A DNA stretch of 64,000 nt from Nymphaea colorata. Lineage: Eukaryota > Streptophyta > Magnoliopsida > Nymphaeales > Nymphaeaceae. The stretch lies in the NCBI RefSeq assembly GCF_008831285.2, contig NC_045140.1:21636370-21700369 (forward strand), in the 5' to 3' direction. The notes under the pieces are model-generated. The model ran no database searches. It was not told the origin of the DNA and was given only the letters and a program-made list of their open reading frames with translations. Positions 45,201 through 56,463 of this stretch are shown piece after piece. The translations under genes were made by a program, and so were the position numbers. How positions within the stretch are numbered: position 1 is the stretch's first letter; each line of letters starts with the position of its first letter.

Positions 45201-48200
45201 TTATTTTTTTAAAATTTACGATATGGTTACGATACGGCGTATCTTAAAGCCCGACCAATACGGCTTACGATATGCGTTTTACAACATTGCCATTTTCCAC
45301 AATTGTTTTCAGAGTTAACACCTGTGTGTCAGAGAGCTATTACAAGCAATTTCTGTTATATGATAATTGCTTTGGATGAGTGATTCTCCTTGGTCTATCA
45401 AGTTTGTTGCTAATATCTATGATCCATTAAGACAATTACTTGATGCTTATGAGGAACATGCAATTAAATAGTGTTTTTTTTGGTGGAATACATGGGTCAA
45501 ACAAACAATTTTGAAGCTTGTGCAGTCCTCTTTTGTATTTTGAATCCCGTTGATATTTTTGTCTGATATGAGCATTACCAATCTCTTACATCTTCAATCA
45601 TGCTGGGCTATAGGCACTACCAATCTCTTACATCTTCAATCATGCTGAATCCCTGTGGATGCGTTCACTGACATGCATTCAGAAGCAAGCAAAAAGTATC
45701 AAAACCAGCAAAGATGTTGTCCTTCTTTCACATGAGAGGACATCACAGAGCAGTTTTTCTCGACAGATCATATCAAGTAAGGATCTTGGTATGGTTTTGC
45801 TTGGCATGCTACAGGTTAGTGTCACTGGTCTCTGTACGGGGAAGCTGAAATATTCTTAGTAGCACCTTCTGTTATTGTATAATAGACAACTATAACCACA
45901 ACTAAAGGGATTATTATGTATAGGATGTCGATAAACAGTCTTCTTTTCTGCTTAAGTTCGATGTTGGGTTAAATCGACAAAATTCAAGGTCAATTTTGGC
46001 AGATTTCATCAATTTTAGGACCTCCAGTGGTGGGAGGTAATGACAAACTTGCATACTTGGAAACTATTTTAGGTTCAGAATTCATATCCATTTTTACCAT
46101 ATCATTCCAAGCATGTGCTTATAACCTATAAAACGCTTTGCTTCCATCTTGATTTCCTTTTCTACCAGTTATGTGTTTTTACCTTTTAATGAAGAAAAAT
46201 AATAATAGGAAAAAATGGAAAATTGGGTGTCTCACATTCCTCCACTTCAAACAATATATTAGGAGATACTACCCAAAAAAATTTTTTAGCATTAAAGTTC
46301 TAAAAAATAATGTTTTTATTTGGGCGCCTAGCAGCCTAGATGTTTAGGCTGCAGCTAGTCCCTACATGTGCTTTTAACTGCATATGACATGAATGTATAT
46401 GCTTAACAAACACATAACATACCTACATTCGTTGTTCTTATATGTAAATTATAAAAAGAGAATGGAAATTTCAATGCATTATCATTTTTTTTTGAATGTG
46501 TAAACCTTTCAGGCTATTCTTTTTGTGGCTAAAATAGTTGTTCAATATAAGAAAAGGTTCCCAAAGGAAAAAGTTCTCAAGATCTTCCATAGAAGTTACC
46601 AAATCACATGTTATAGGAAGATAGACATTTTGTCAAGAAGTGATAGAAAGGAAAACTTTGTGGTGTTCTACAAAGACTGCGAAACAAAAAATTACCAAGT
46701 TCATCGTGATGTATAAGGAATTGGTCCTTTGATGTTTTAGTTACTATTTATTGAAAAGGTCTGTTTGATGCTCCTTAGGACATATTGTTTGCTTTATACG
46801 ACAAAGATAAAGTTGCAATACTATGTTCTCATGCTTATAAAAGCTTTTTTTTCTTTTTGAATATGTAAAAATCATCCTTTAAAACCATTTTCCCTTTAAT
46901 TCTTTTCCACATGTTTGGTTTTCCTTTTTGTTTACTTTCTTCTATGTATGATATTAGTGTCATATCATTTTTTTGGAACTTGTGCTCAGGTGTCTCCCTC
47001 TTCTGGGAAATTGCAGTTGATAGATGCAACAGGAAGGGTTGATGCTGTAGTGCCTGATTTCCGGTTGCATACCAATGATCAGATCATGTATAAGGTAATT
47101 ATAATGTGTTGGTTTTATGTTTCATATGCATTGCACATGCTTCTTTGTTGTATCATCATTAGCATTTAATTTCTGCTTAGATTGGGATTTTTTTTCTTTG
47201 GAGATTCGATGTTGATCTTTAGCTGATTTTGGCCACTAGGAGAGTTTGATTTTTTTAACTCTTCGTAAAACGATTCCTTTCCATCTCTGTTACTTGTTTA
47301 CCAAAGCATCAGGTTGTTGATATTGGTGACAAAAATGGGAAAGGGATTCCAAGCAGTTTGTTGTGTTGATAAGGTGACACCTGGATTTGAACTGGGGAGA
47401 AAGGATTTGCAGTTCCTGCCTTATTGCTCGGTCATGCTGCCAAAAGATAAATAATAAATGGGTGTAAAATGCTCTTTCTTGGAGAGGGTTACTGAATCAT
47501 TGGTTTTTAATTAGATTTGCATCTTTCAGTTGTGTTTCACTTATCTATCCATGTTTTTACCCAACTTACTCTTCTTCTAGTTGAGATAATTTTCTTAGAT
47601 CTGTTGTACAATATCTCAATGTAAGGCCTAAAAACTGCCCTTTCTATCAGCCCTTTGTCTCCTTTCTTTTTATACTGTGAATACTGTGAGTGCAAACTTC
47701 AAACAAACATGGTAGGTGATGAGATCAGAAAAAACACGGGCTGATGTTTGACAGAGTGTGCATCAGTTTTCTGTTCTTTTCACTCATGAATATGTAACAC
47801 TTGATTCTTGTCTTGTTGTTCTCTGCAGCCTGAAGCAAGATTAAGGTGCAGGATGTTTATGCACTTTGAAGGGTCATTTTTAAATCTCCAAAATGCTTCT
47901 ATGTTGCCCTCATTTTGAAAGGAGTTACGTCAGATGCAAACAGGAATATATTTCTTTTATTATTATTATTATTATTATTTATTGTTTTTGCATCTCAGTC
48001 TGTCTGGACATCCATAAGCCCATATGAGATCAAATATTCCCTTAACTCTTTTCATTATCAAGTAATTCTCTTTTTCTTCTTCATTTTTCACATGGTTGGT
48101 ATGAAATCAGAAGCTTCTGAGATGGGGTTCTGTTTGTCTTTTTTAGCTTTTGAAACAAAGATGGAGATGGATTCAGGAAGGACTTCACTTTGATATTGAC

Positions 48201-51200
48201 TTATTTTTTTTAATTTGTGCAGTCTGGTTATTCATACTCATACATACAAGTCAATGCTAAATGATTGAGAAGCTGAGAAGCAATATATTGTTGTGTGGAC
48301 ATATTAGATAGGACTACATAAAAGTTTGTGTTTAGTTGCAATGTGATTGCAAAAGTAGGAATGCATGCTACGGACTTAATTTGGTGTGATATTCTGGATT
48401 TATCATGCTTTTATGTTAGTTAATAAGCTGATAAATGTGTATAATTTCTTTTAATCTAGTCTTTCAGTGCTTAGGACAGTCATTGTAAAGGTCCACATCT
48501 TACATGCTAATACCACTTGAAGTCTGTAGTTCCATCCATTATATTCTCTTGGTGCACCTTCTTCTTTCTATTTCTTTTTGTTGTCTTCTGCAATTTGTTG
48601 TCTATCATGTTTTCTGGTAAGGAATGTACATAGCTGGTTTCTGCATTTATTTGAAAACATATTTGGCTGCTGTATGAAAATTATTTCTTCATGAAAAGAG
48701 GGGAATAGTATTATATTTTCCACTCTTTCTAGTTGCCTTTTCCCCTTGTTTGACTGGGAAACTGCTAAACTTGGGCATCTTAGTGGTGGACAAATTAGCT
48801 TCATTATTGGGACATTTCTCATGTAGGATTTTTTTTTTTAATTGGATATTGCTTTGTGTAACTGTTTTAGGAGTTTGGTTTTGCTGCTTCAGGTTGATGA
48901 TTTCAGGCTCATCATGGAAGGGCAACCTTTTGATGGCTTAGGAATTGTGAAGAGCAATTCAGCTTTCTGTAGGAACATTTTCCAACATGTAGCAATGGAT
49001 AGAAGGTTGCCACTCACAATCTATGTGCACTTCTATCTGAAGACAGCAACTTATATTGATTCTCATATGCAGTTGTCTGCTTCAAACCATGATCCTGGTA
49101 TATCTAATGGCCATTTGTGGGGGAGGTTTCACTTGCTCTTTGTCACACATAAGTTTCCTGCCAATTATAATGTATGTTCCATAGCTTAATTCTCATCTTT
49201 TCTGGTTGTGTTCATTTCTTGGTGATTATTGTGCTTTACCCATTTTATTCCTTTGTTCTTTGCAGGTTCATGTTGATAAAAAATTACCAAATAACTCTAG
49301 ACTGTATGCTGAGGCCATCCTAACTCCTTTTATTTTGTTTTTTCCTGGACAAAATGGAGATTGTCCAATCTATGGGAAGGAGAAGATTTTGGATAAATAT
49401 TTAACATATAATCATCCATATGGTCACCTGGAGGAACACTGGTTCAATAAAGAAGGCAATTTTGAGGTGGCAAGAACACCTTTTTCATCTAAAGTAAATG
49501 ATGATGTGGATAATTCTGGTTTGGATTTGCATGACATGAATCTAGATACTTGTCCCAACTTTTCCTTTTGTCATCAACATGATGACATTCATGATCTGAA
49601 GCAGGAAGTAAAAACCGAAGGTTTTGAATTTCCTTTGGATGTTAGTTGCTCTGTTGTTTCAAGCAATTACAGTAATTGCTGTTCCTGTTTCCGGGGCATC
49701 TTTTCATCGGTCGGCAATTGGAACAGAAATGGAGATTCAGAAAAGTCTAGTGGTGAAGTTCTTTTGGAATTCAATTCTGGTAGCTTTGAGAAGTTTCAGG
49801 TCACAAGAGTTCTCTTTCTGTATGTTTGTGTGCATATATGCATGGAAATGTTGATTCTGTTGTTGACAAATGCCTCATTTTTGTTCCAGGTGCTTCATAT
49901 TGGAGCCTATTATATCATCAGGTGTGATCAGGATACATCAGGATGTCAGCTAGATGATATTAAGGATTCATGTTCCGTGAAGGTCCTCATGACACCTAAA
50001 ACTCAGTTTTGGTGTCTTTCCTTCTCCAGTTCTCCAGATCATTGCAAGAAACCATCTGTTTCTATCCTTGAATCAGTTATTGATCCCTTGACTAATTCTT
50101 CTCTTATCATGAATGAGGTTCCTTTAAGATATTTTACAAAGAATAGGCTGATACATGAGAAATTCAAGTCCCATCTCATGGATCATGTTTTTTTCGATCT
50201 TGATTTGCACTTACCTTATGCTAAATTGAAATTCTTGAGACAAGTTCTCAGTGCTGTTGAAGATTTGAGGAAAGATCAGTCTTACACATTCAGAGAAGCT
50301 CATGGTTATAATGGTGGTGTTTTCAATGCAAGCACTTCTTGTATGAGCAAGATAGAATGTTTGTTGCTCAGAGGAAATTTTGTATGTGTCTGTGGAGAAA
50401 TTCTGGATGTTCATTGTTTGAGTAGCTGTTCTGTTGCATCTAAATTATTTCAAGTACTTGGCACTGGGAATAAGTCATGGTTGAGTTTTCTCCTACAAGG
50501 CGAAAATGGCATCTGTATTCATGTTAACGAAGGCCACCGGATGGTATTCACTTCTCTTCTACGTGATGTACATGTTTGAGCATATAAGATGATTTGCTTA
50601 AATTTATTTGGAATCTTTAGGTGAAGATCCGTGGAACTTTGGACGTGCATGCTTGTCCTTCAGGAGTAGGTCCAGGAACGATAGCTACCTTTTATCGTGT
50701 CCTGTCAAGGTGTGTCCTGGAGTCATTTTGGGCTTTTGATTTACACATTGTTATTGGTTTTGGTCTCCATTCTTGTTTAGCTGTCTTGACCGAAATTGTG
50801 ATAGTTATTTGAACGCACCACTTCACCAATTCACCTACCAGTTTTTGAAAACTTTGCATCGAGATTGATGTGTCAGGTTCTGTTACTTGATCCTTCAGGT
50901 CAAAGTGTTTGTTGCCTTGTAAGACATCATAGATGTAAAAAGGTACTTACAGGCTATAGAATAATTGATAAATAATCTTGAATATTAAATGAAATTGCTT
51001 GCTGCTGTTGGGTCTAGCATCCAAAATATGCATTCAGCCTGTAATTTGTGTTCGTGATCTATGCACATCTAATTGATTGATGCTAGCAATTTTGTAGGAC
51101 TGGTTTACTCTTGGTGTTCTTTTGTAACTCAAGGAAACACCCCACACTTATCATTTTAAGGCATCTGAGTAAATTGGAAACTTCATGGCACTAATTCTTT

Positions 51201-54200
51201 CGCTTGCTCAAAGCTTTTTCTGGTCCTCGTTTCTTGTATGATGGTTATATGTTCTGCTTGTGATTGCAACTGGTTTACTAGCGTCCCTCTACTCTCACAT
51301 GAGGTAGGTATATTATCCACAGGATTCATAACTTGAAGTCCCCTAGTTTTGGTAGTGTAGTGCTCAATTAACTAGCTTGTTGGATCCTTCTTCCAAACCA
51401 GATTTTAGGATGACAATGATTTGGTGAACTAATAACCATCCCCAAAATTAGATATTGCCTATGTGTTATGCATTGTCACAAAAGACACATTTTATTTGGA
51501 AAAGCACGACAAGAACGTTAAAAACAGGTAAGCCAAAAAATGGGAAAAAAATGCTTTTTTCTTTGAAAAAAACACCAAAATGAAAAAAACGTGAAAAAGC
51601 ACATTTTTTTGTTGTTTTTCCTTTGTTTGTGTTTTTACATTTTTTAGTTACCAGTTTTTTATTTTCACATGTTACTTTAGGATCTTTCCTTTTTAACTTA
51701 TTTTAAAACTTGCCAAGATTTTCCTTATCTTTTCCTGAGAAAAACAACTTCCTGAGAAAAAACTCAGCTGTTTAATAATGAAAACGATATTTGTGACAAT
51801 ACTGTTATATTAACAATATATACTTTGGGTTCTGGCAAATGCAGGGATACATGTAATGTGGACTTCCTTGTGTTTACCCAGTGATGATAATTTCAGCACC
51901 AATATCCACAATATTCACAGGACCTGACACATGCCTATTCCAATAGGATGAGGCAATGGTACAAGAGAATTAAGTCCAATTACTTGTCTGGTTGAACTCA
52001 GAATTCTATTCATAATGGACTAGGATGGTTCAGGAATTTATACCAAATATGGATGCAACCCATGTTTTTTATTATAATCTGAGATTTTTCAATGTAAAAA
52101 AGCAAGAGTGTTTTCTTGGACATGGGCTGGGTCTGGTTTATGTTTTGCTAATCGGACCAAGGTCTGCTATTTCTTGTGAAGGTCTGATAGAACATGGATC
52201 TGATCGGGTGCCTCTGCATTTTAGTCAACCTAGCTCTGTACCACTCACACCTATGACACTCTTCCTGTTGATGCTCCTAGTCATTCCTTTCTAGTGGTAG
52301 AGCCTGATGCACCATCATACTCCTGGATGTCTCTTGGTTATATTTTGGTCAACCTTGTCTATTATTTTTTCACTTTCTATTTTGTCACTGATTTAGAAAA
52401 TTCACTAACCTAATTTCCAGGGATAACTGGAGATAGCTATTCCCAGGTACTCTCTTGTTTTTGATTGCATGTGCTTTGTATGTTTTGGAATACATGATGT
52501 ACTATCTCATATAACTTATCAGGTTATTTTCTTTGAACATGTTTTGCTCAATTTTTCTAATTATAAAATATAATTTCCCTGGATAAATGGTTTTGTTGCC
52601 AATTTAGTCAACTTTGCTTTTGTTCATGCGGTTTTGACATTGAGGACTTCCGCAATGGCCTGCTTTTATTACATTGGGTTCCATGTGTTCCAATTTTTAT
52701 TAGTCTTGGTGAATTTTGCAGAAAACATTTTTTTTCCATTAGTTTGTGTTTTCACTACTGTTTGACTGGCAGCAGTTCCAGTGAAGGGCACGTGATGGTG
52801 TTGACTCCTGCAACTTTCATTGTAGTCAATGTGATAAAGGAGGTTCATCATCATGATGGTGGAAAGTTTCTTGCATCCCAGATTAAAGAAGATGTGGTTC
52901 TTCCATCTTGGACCACAAGATCTTCAAGCTTGATCTTTCAGTCCTTTCACTGTTTTGGATCTAGTTCCATCCAATTACGTGGACAGGTATGGTTATGCTG
53001 TTCAACCTAAGCATATTGCTGATTGTTATCATAATGTCGGACTTTTCATAAGTCTGCCTGTATAGAAATATGAAGTTGACTAGGTTTTTGTCTATGTTAT
53101 ATTGTTTTTGTCTTACCCATGATTTTGATTTTCAAAATTTGATGTCCCACAGGTAGTATCTGTGTGTGTATTGGTTCTTGAGAAGCGTCTGCATAAATAT
53201 AAGAAGCCTTGCTTTTGGCGCAGTAGAAAGATCCCTTCAGTTAGCATTCCTCTGGCTGGTTTCATTTTTGGTGAGCCTCAGTGTATACTTAAGATGCTGA
53301 ATTCGTTTACTTTAGGAACTATGCCCACACACCATGAAAAAGCTGAAGTCTCTGCTGTGCAAGTTTCATCAGTCTTTGACAAAAGCCTAAAGTCCGCATA
53401 TATTAATCATTATCCATTCTGAACGTTCATCTGACTATTCTAATCTGTTAGATGGTCATTGCTGTATTGGACCGTGGCTGTAAGGCTGAATAAAGACCCA
53501 CGGTCACATACATCATTCCCTTAATTTAATGCCTCCAACTTTGGCTAGTGGCAAGCCATACATCGAACCAAAATGAATACATGAAGAATGGACCTAATCC
53601 AGGACGATTTTCCATGTAGCATTAATGTCCCAAACAGCAGGAACCTTTCTGCAGATTTGAACTTTTCACATGATTTTCTGAGTTTTTGACTGGCAATGTA
53701 TTCCTATGATTGCAGATGATGGTTCATTGTCATGTTGCTGTTGGGCTTCTGCTGACAGTGCAGCTGCTTTACTGAGACTAAATAAATCTGCATCTGAAGT
53801 TCTTGTTTCCAAACGCAATCGTAATTTATGTGAGAGTGGAGGGCCCTTACACAAAGTTGGTGACACTCTTGGGAAAATTATAAAGAAGCACCGCCGAATC
53901 GTTGTAAGAAGTACCTGTGCTGCCATATCTGATGATTTATCTTGTCTAGACTTTTCATATTCCAGCTGCTCAAATAAAACATTGAGCACTTCTGATCAAG
54001 ATCTTCTCAAGTTTATTATCATTAATGCTTGCTCAGGTCCTATAATGGTGAGTTTTTCTTCTTCCACCCTCCGTCTTCTTCTATCTGTCTGTCTCATTGA
54101 TTTTCTACTTGTTGCAGTGTGTCATAGGCAGTGTAATGGGTTCTGATAACCTTGAGTTCATCCAGAACTACATGGACATGCCAACCAAGGTGTATCCCCC

Positions 54201-54282
54201 ACATCATTTTTGGGTTGAAGAGGCTTCTCACGTGGATGCCCTTTCAGAGGCGAGGAGCCTTGTGCATGATCTAACCTGTTAG
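42224..54282 (+). CDS. CTC1: CTC1, large subunit of the CST telomere complex
   Basis: Sixteen exons: 42224-43366, 43477-43595, 43685-43759, 43836-43914, 43998-44060, 44196-44264, 45614-45814, 46990-47094, 48893-49171, 49266-49799, 49890-50543, 50621-50709, 52776-52986, 53153-53270, 53716-54047 and 54118-54282. Every junction keeps phase; total 1411 aa. N-terminal matches to plant CTC1 include LNHPAI-type LDHPAILIGTVDL and CCDVLELDI; later FSGILLEKEILGSK, KEGLVQ, PSSGKLQLIDATGRVD and, near the end, SLSCCCWASADSAA. The family is a string of OB-folds that, with STN1 and TEN1, binds single-stranded telomeric DNA and brings in polymerase alpha-primase for C-strand fill-in. A basic stretch RTRKRARG near residue 46 may be a nuclear signal. 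The frame is open upstream to 41981, but 42224 has good context (CGATGGCG) and begins the conserved part. Exon 6 ends at a weak GTCTGC donor. Exon 16 is the least certain. Confidence 0.9.
44617..45289. mobile_element. Non-autonomous hAT-like element in CTC1 intron 6
   Basis: 673 bp flanked by an exact 8-bp direct repeat CCATTTTC (44609-44616 and 45290-45297). Ends are CAGTGTTGTA at the left and TACAACATTG at the right, imperfect terminal inverted repeats. Many GTATCG/CGATAC repeats near both ends (44630-44755 and 45220-45275) can fold back. No open frame of note, so it would depend on a transposase elsewhere. The 8-bp target-site duplication and CA-G-TG ends point to the hAT superfamily. Confidence 0.82.
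47953..47983. repeat. (TTA)n microsatellite in CTC1 intron 8
   Basis: About nine TTA/ATT units (TTTTATTATTATTATTATTATT) in the large intron between CTC1 exons 8 and 9. Confidence 0.85.
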
Positions 54283-54744
54283 TGTTTGTTGTACATTTTT
54301 GCACCATGGAGCCTACATGCAATCTATGAAATGAGTTTTCTATTGGTGGCTGGTGGTAATGCCACTTACTTGGCATCAGGTTGCTGCTTCGAGATTCAAT
54401 GCTGATTGTGAGTTGGTAGGATCGTTGCTCATGTGCAAAGTTGTCTCCTGTCAACGTAAGAGTTTTCTATTGGAATTCAGAGGAATGAGATGTGAGTTTG
54501 TTTTCTACTACTCCCAGGACAGTTGTCATGTAGTGCTGTAGAACAAGATTTATTGGGATAGTATGTTCTCAGTGCTAGGAATTCCCAAGCATTCACAAAT
54601 AGCCTTGATGGATTGCATTAGATTTATCAGAATAGCTTGTTTGTTGCCAGTGCTACAAATTTCCAAGCCCTTGCAATGAGCCTTATTGGACTTCCAGGTA
54701 TTGTAACTTTGTTTCTGTCTCACGAATATATATAGGAAAATTGA

Positions 54745-54947
54745 TTGGTGACTCTGGCTATCTAGAGTCATGCAGTCACTCATGAGGGCTGCCTGTGGAT
54801 GGTTGAGAGAAAAATGAAAAGAAAAAGGTGGTTGACATTTTTGTTATGTAGTTTTAATTCACACCCCTTTTCTCTCAATCATCCATCATGATTGAACAGA
54901 CGGCCCTCATGAGTGAGCTCAGTGAGTGAATAGCCAGAGTTACCACT
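54745..54947. mobile_element. MITE-like inverted-repeat element
   Basis: About 200 bp with terminal inverted repeats: GGTGACTCTGGCTAT at the left (about 54748) and ATAGCCAGAGTTACC at the right (about 54932-54946). The inner arms also pair imperfectly (ACTCATGAGGGC at 54778 against GCCCTCATGAGT at 54904, and the GATGGTTGAGAG region). No coding capacity. The target-site duplication was not clear. Confidence 0.7.
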
Positions 54948-54954
54948 CACTCAC

Positions 54955-54969
54955 ACCCCTCTCTCTCTT

Positions 54970-55025
<56 letters not shown>
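54955..55025. repeat. Compound microsatellite (CT)n(AT)n(GT)n
   Basis: CTCTCTCT, then about eleven AT units, then about fifteen GT units, directly right of the MITE-like element. Confidence 0.9.
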
Positions 55026-55028
<3 letters not shown>

Positions 55029-55282
55029 GCTAATTGATGAGGCAACTCAAAACAAATGTGTGTTTCTCATAGTTATGTATGTATCTATCTTGCAGTTGAG
55101 TAATTCATGTGAATATTCGCTCACAAGAGTAGAATCATGTTGGCTATGGAGGCTTTTGCAGAATTTCCTTGATCTGGAAGGACAACCAGACTGCATAAAC
55201 TAGCCGAGAATTCAAGCATGGCCTGTTCTCACATGGTCCATTATGCCTCTGACCTGATCTCATGAACTTAATTTTGCCCAGC
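55026..55282. other. Unassigned sequence with one exon-like stretch
   Basis: After a CTTGCAG acceptor at about 55095 a frame of 35 codons is open (LSNSCEYSLTRVESCWLWRL..., stop at 55203). Its composition is protein-like, but it joins CTC1 in phase only if exon 16 is cut at 54189. Probably chance, or a rare alternative CTC1 end. Confidence 0.2.
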
Positions 55283-55574
55283 AAGCCAATTTAGGCTTGT
55301 AATATGGATGCATGTAAGATGTATACTTGTGACATATCAATAGAGGAGGAGTTAGATGTATTGTATTTCTGAACAAACTGGATTATCTAGGATCCATGTA
55401 AAGCTGTATTTTTCTTTTTTCAAATATAAGCCAATTTGGGCTTGTAATATGGATGCATGTAAGATGTATACTTGTGACATATCAATAGAGGAGGAGTTAG
55501 ATGTATTGTATTTCTGAACAAACTGGATTACCTAGGATCCATGTAAAGCTGTATTTTTCTTTTTTCAAATATAG
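55283..55574. repeat. Recent tandem duplication, period 145 bp
   Basis: AAGCCAATTT(A/G)GGCTTGTAATATGG begins at 55283 and again at 55428; the two copies agree almost base for base to about 55574 (one or two substitutions seen, for example GATTATCTAG against GATTACCTAG). No coding frame. Confidence 0.92.
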
Positions 55575-56100
55575 CCTCACGTAGATGTGTTTCACATTGT
55601 TCATTGTTGATCTTCCAGGAATCAACAGTTGGGAGCACCTAATTACAATATAAGGCAGATTTTCATGAGGTTTGACATCGATGGCTTAGTTTTTTTCTTG
55701 ACGGGTGATGGCTTAGTTTGTCATTAAACTATGAGCATGAACATTCTTGATTTGTCTCACTTTTTTTTGTGTGTGTTTCTCCCTTTCTCCCCCTCTCATA
55801 TGTATGTATAAGCAGTTATGCACACACACACACACACACATGTATGTAGGATGTATGTATTTATATAGACTTTGAGTTGTGCACCATTACTAATGTGTGT
55901 CTAGGATGCCAAAAAAGTCAACAAAAATACCTTGAAAAAGATTTCTTTTTAACGTTTCATCTGTAAATGTCCTATTTAGTTGTTTAAATTGGTTGACACA
56001 ATGGATACCATCAAAGACTTAGCAAAATTTAGGGATTAATGTTTCTTTCTTGTTTTCTTAAGGGGGAAAGATTGTGGGTTTTATAGATAGTTTAAAAAGG
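55575..56100. other. Intergenic
   Basis: No gene supported. A short CA microsatellite with ATGTATGT flanks lies near 55818-55862. Confidence 0.4.
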
Positions 56101-56463
56101 TAGGTATCGTAAGACACAAGAGAGAGAGAGAGAGAGGAGAGATGAAGGAGAGGGAGAAAGAGAGATGCTCGCTTTTGTTAGGTTGACTTTCAGTAGGACT
56201 TTCTTTTGGTTCATGGAGAAGGAAATGTTTAACTTGCTTATCGTTAAATTAGTTTAAAATATGGTATGTTCTTGTTATGATGTAGGTATCGTAAGACACA
56301 AGAGAGAGAGAGAGAGGAGAGATGAAGGAGAGGGAGAAAGAGATGCTCGCTTTTGTTAGGTTGACTTTCAGTAGGACTTTCTTTTGGTTCATGGAGAAGG
56401 AAATGTTTAACTTGCTTATCGTTAAATTAATTTAAAGTATGGTATGTTCTTGTTATGATGTGC
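56101..56463. repeat. Recent tandem duplication, period 182 bp
   Basis: TAGGTATCGTAAGACACAAG begins at 56101 and 56283. Each copy has a GA microsatellite, ATGAAGGAGAGGGAGAAAG, then TGCTCGCTTTTGTTAGGTTG and so on to GTTATGATG. The copies differ in GA-repeat length and two or three bases. No coding frame. Confidence 0.92.

Noticed and set aside
54381-54541. Exon-like frame after a CATCAG acceptor
   Set aside because: It joins CTC1 in phase only by cutting exon 16 at 54189, which discards the more convincing C-terminus. Kept only as a possible alternative.
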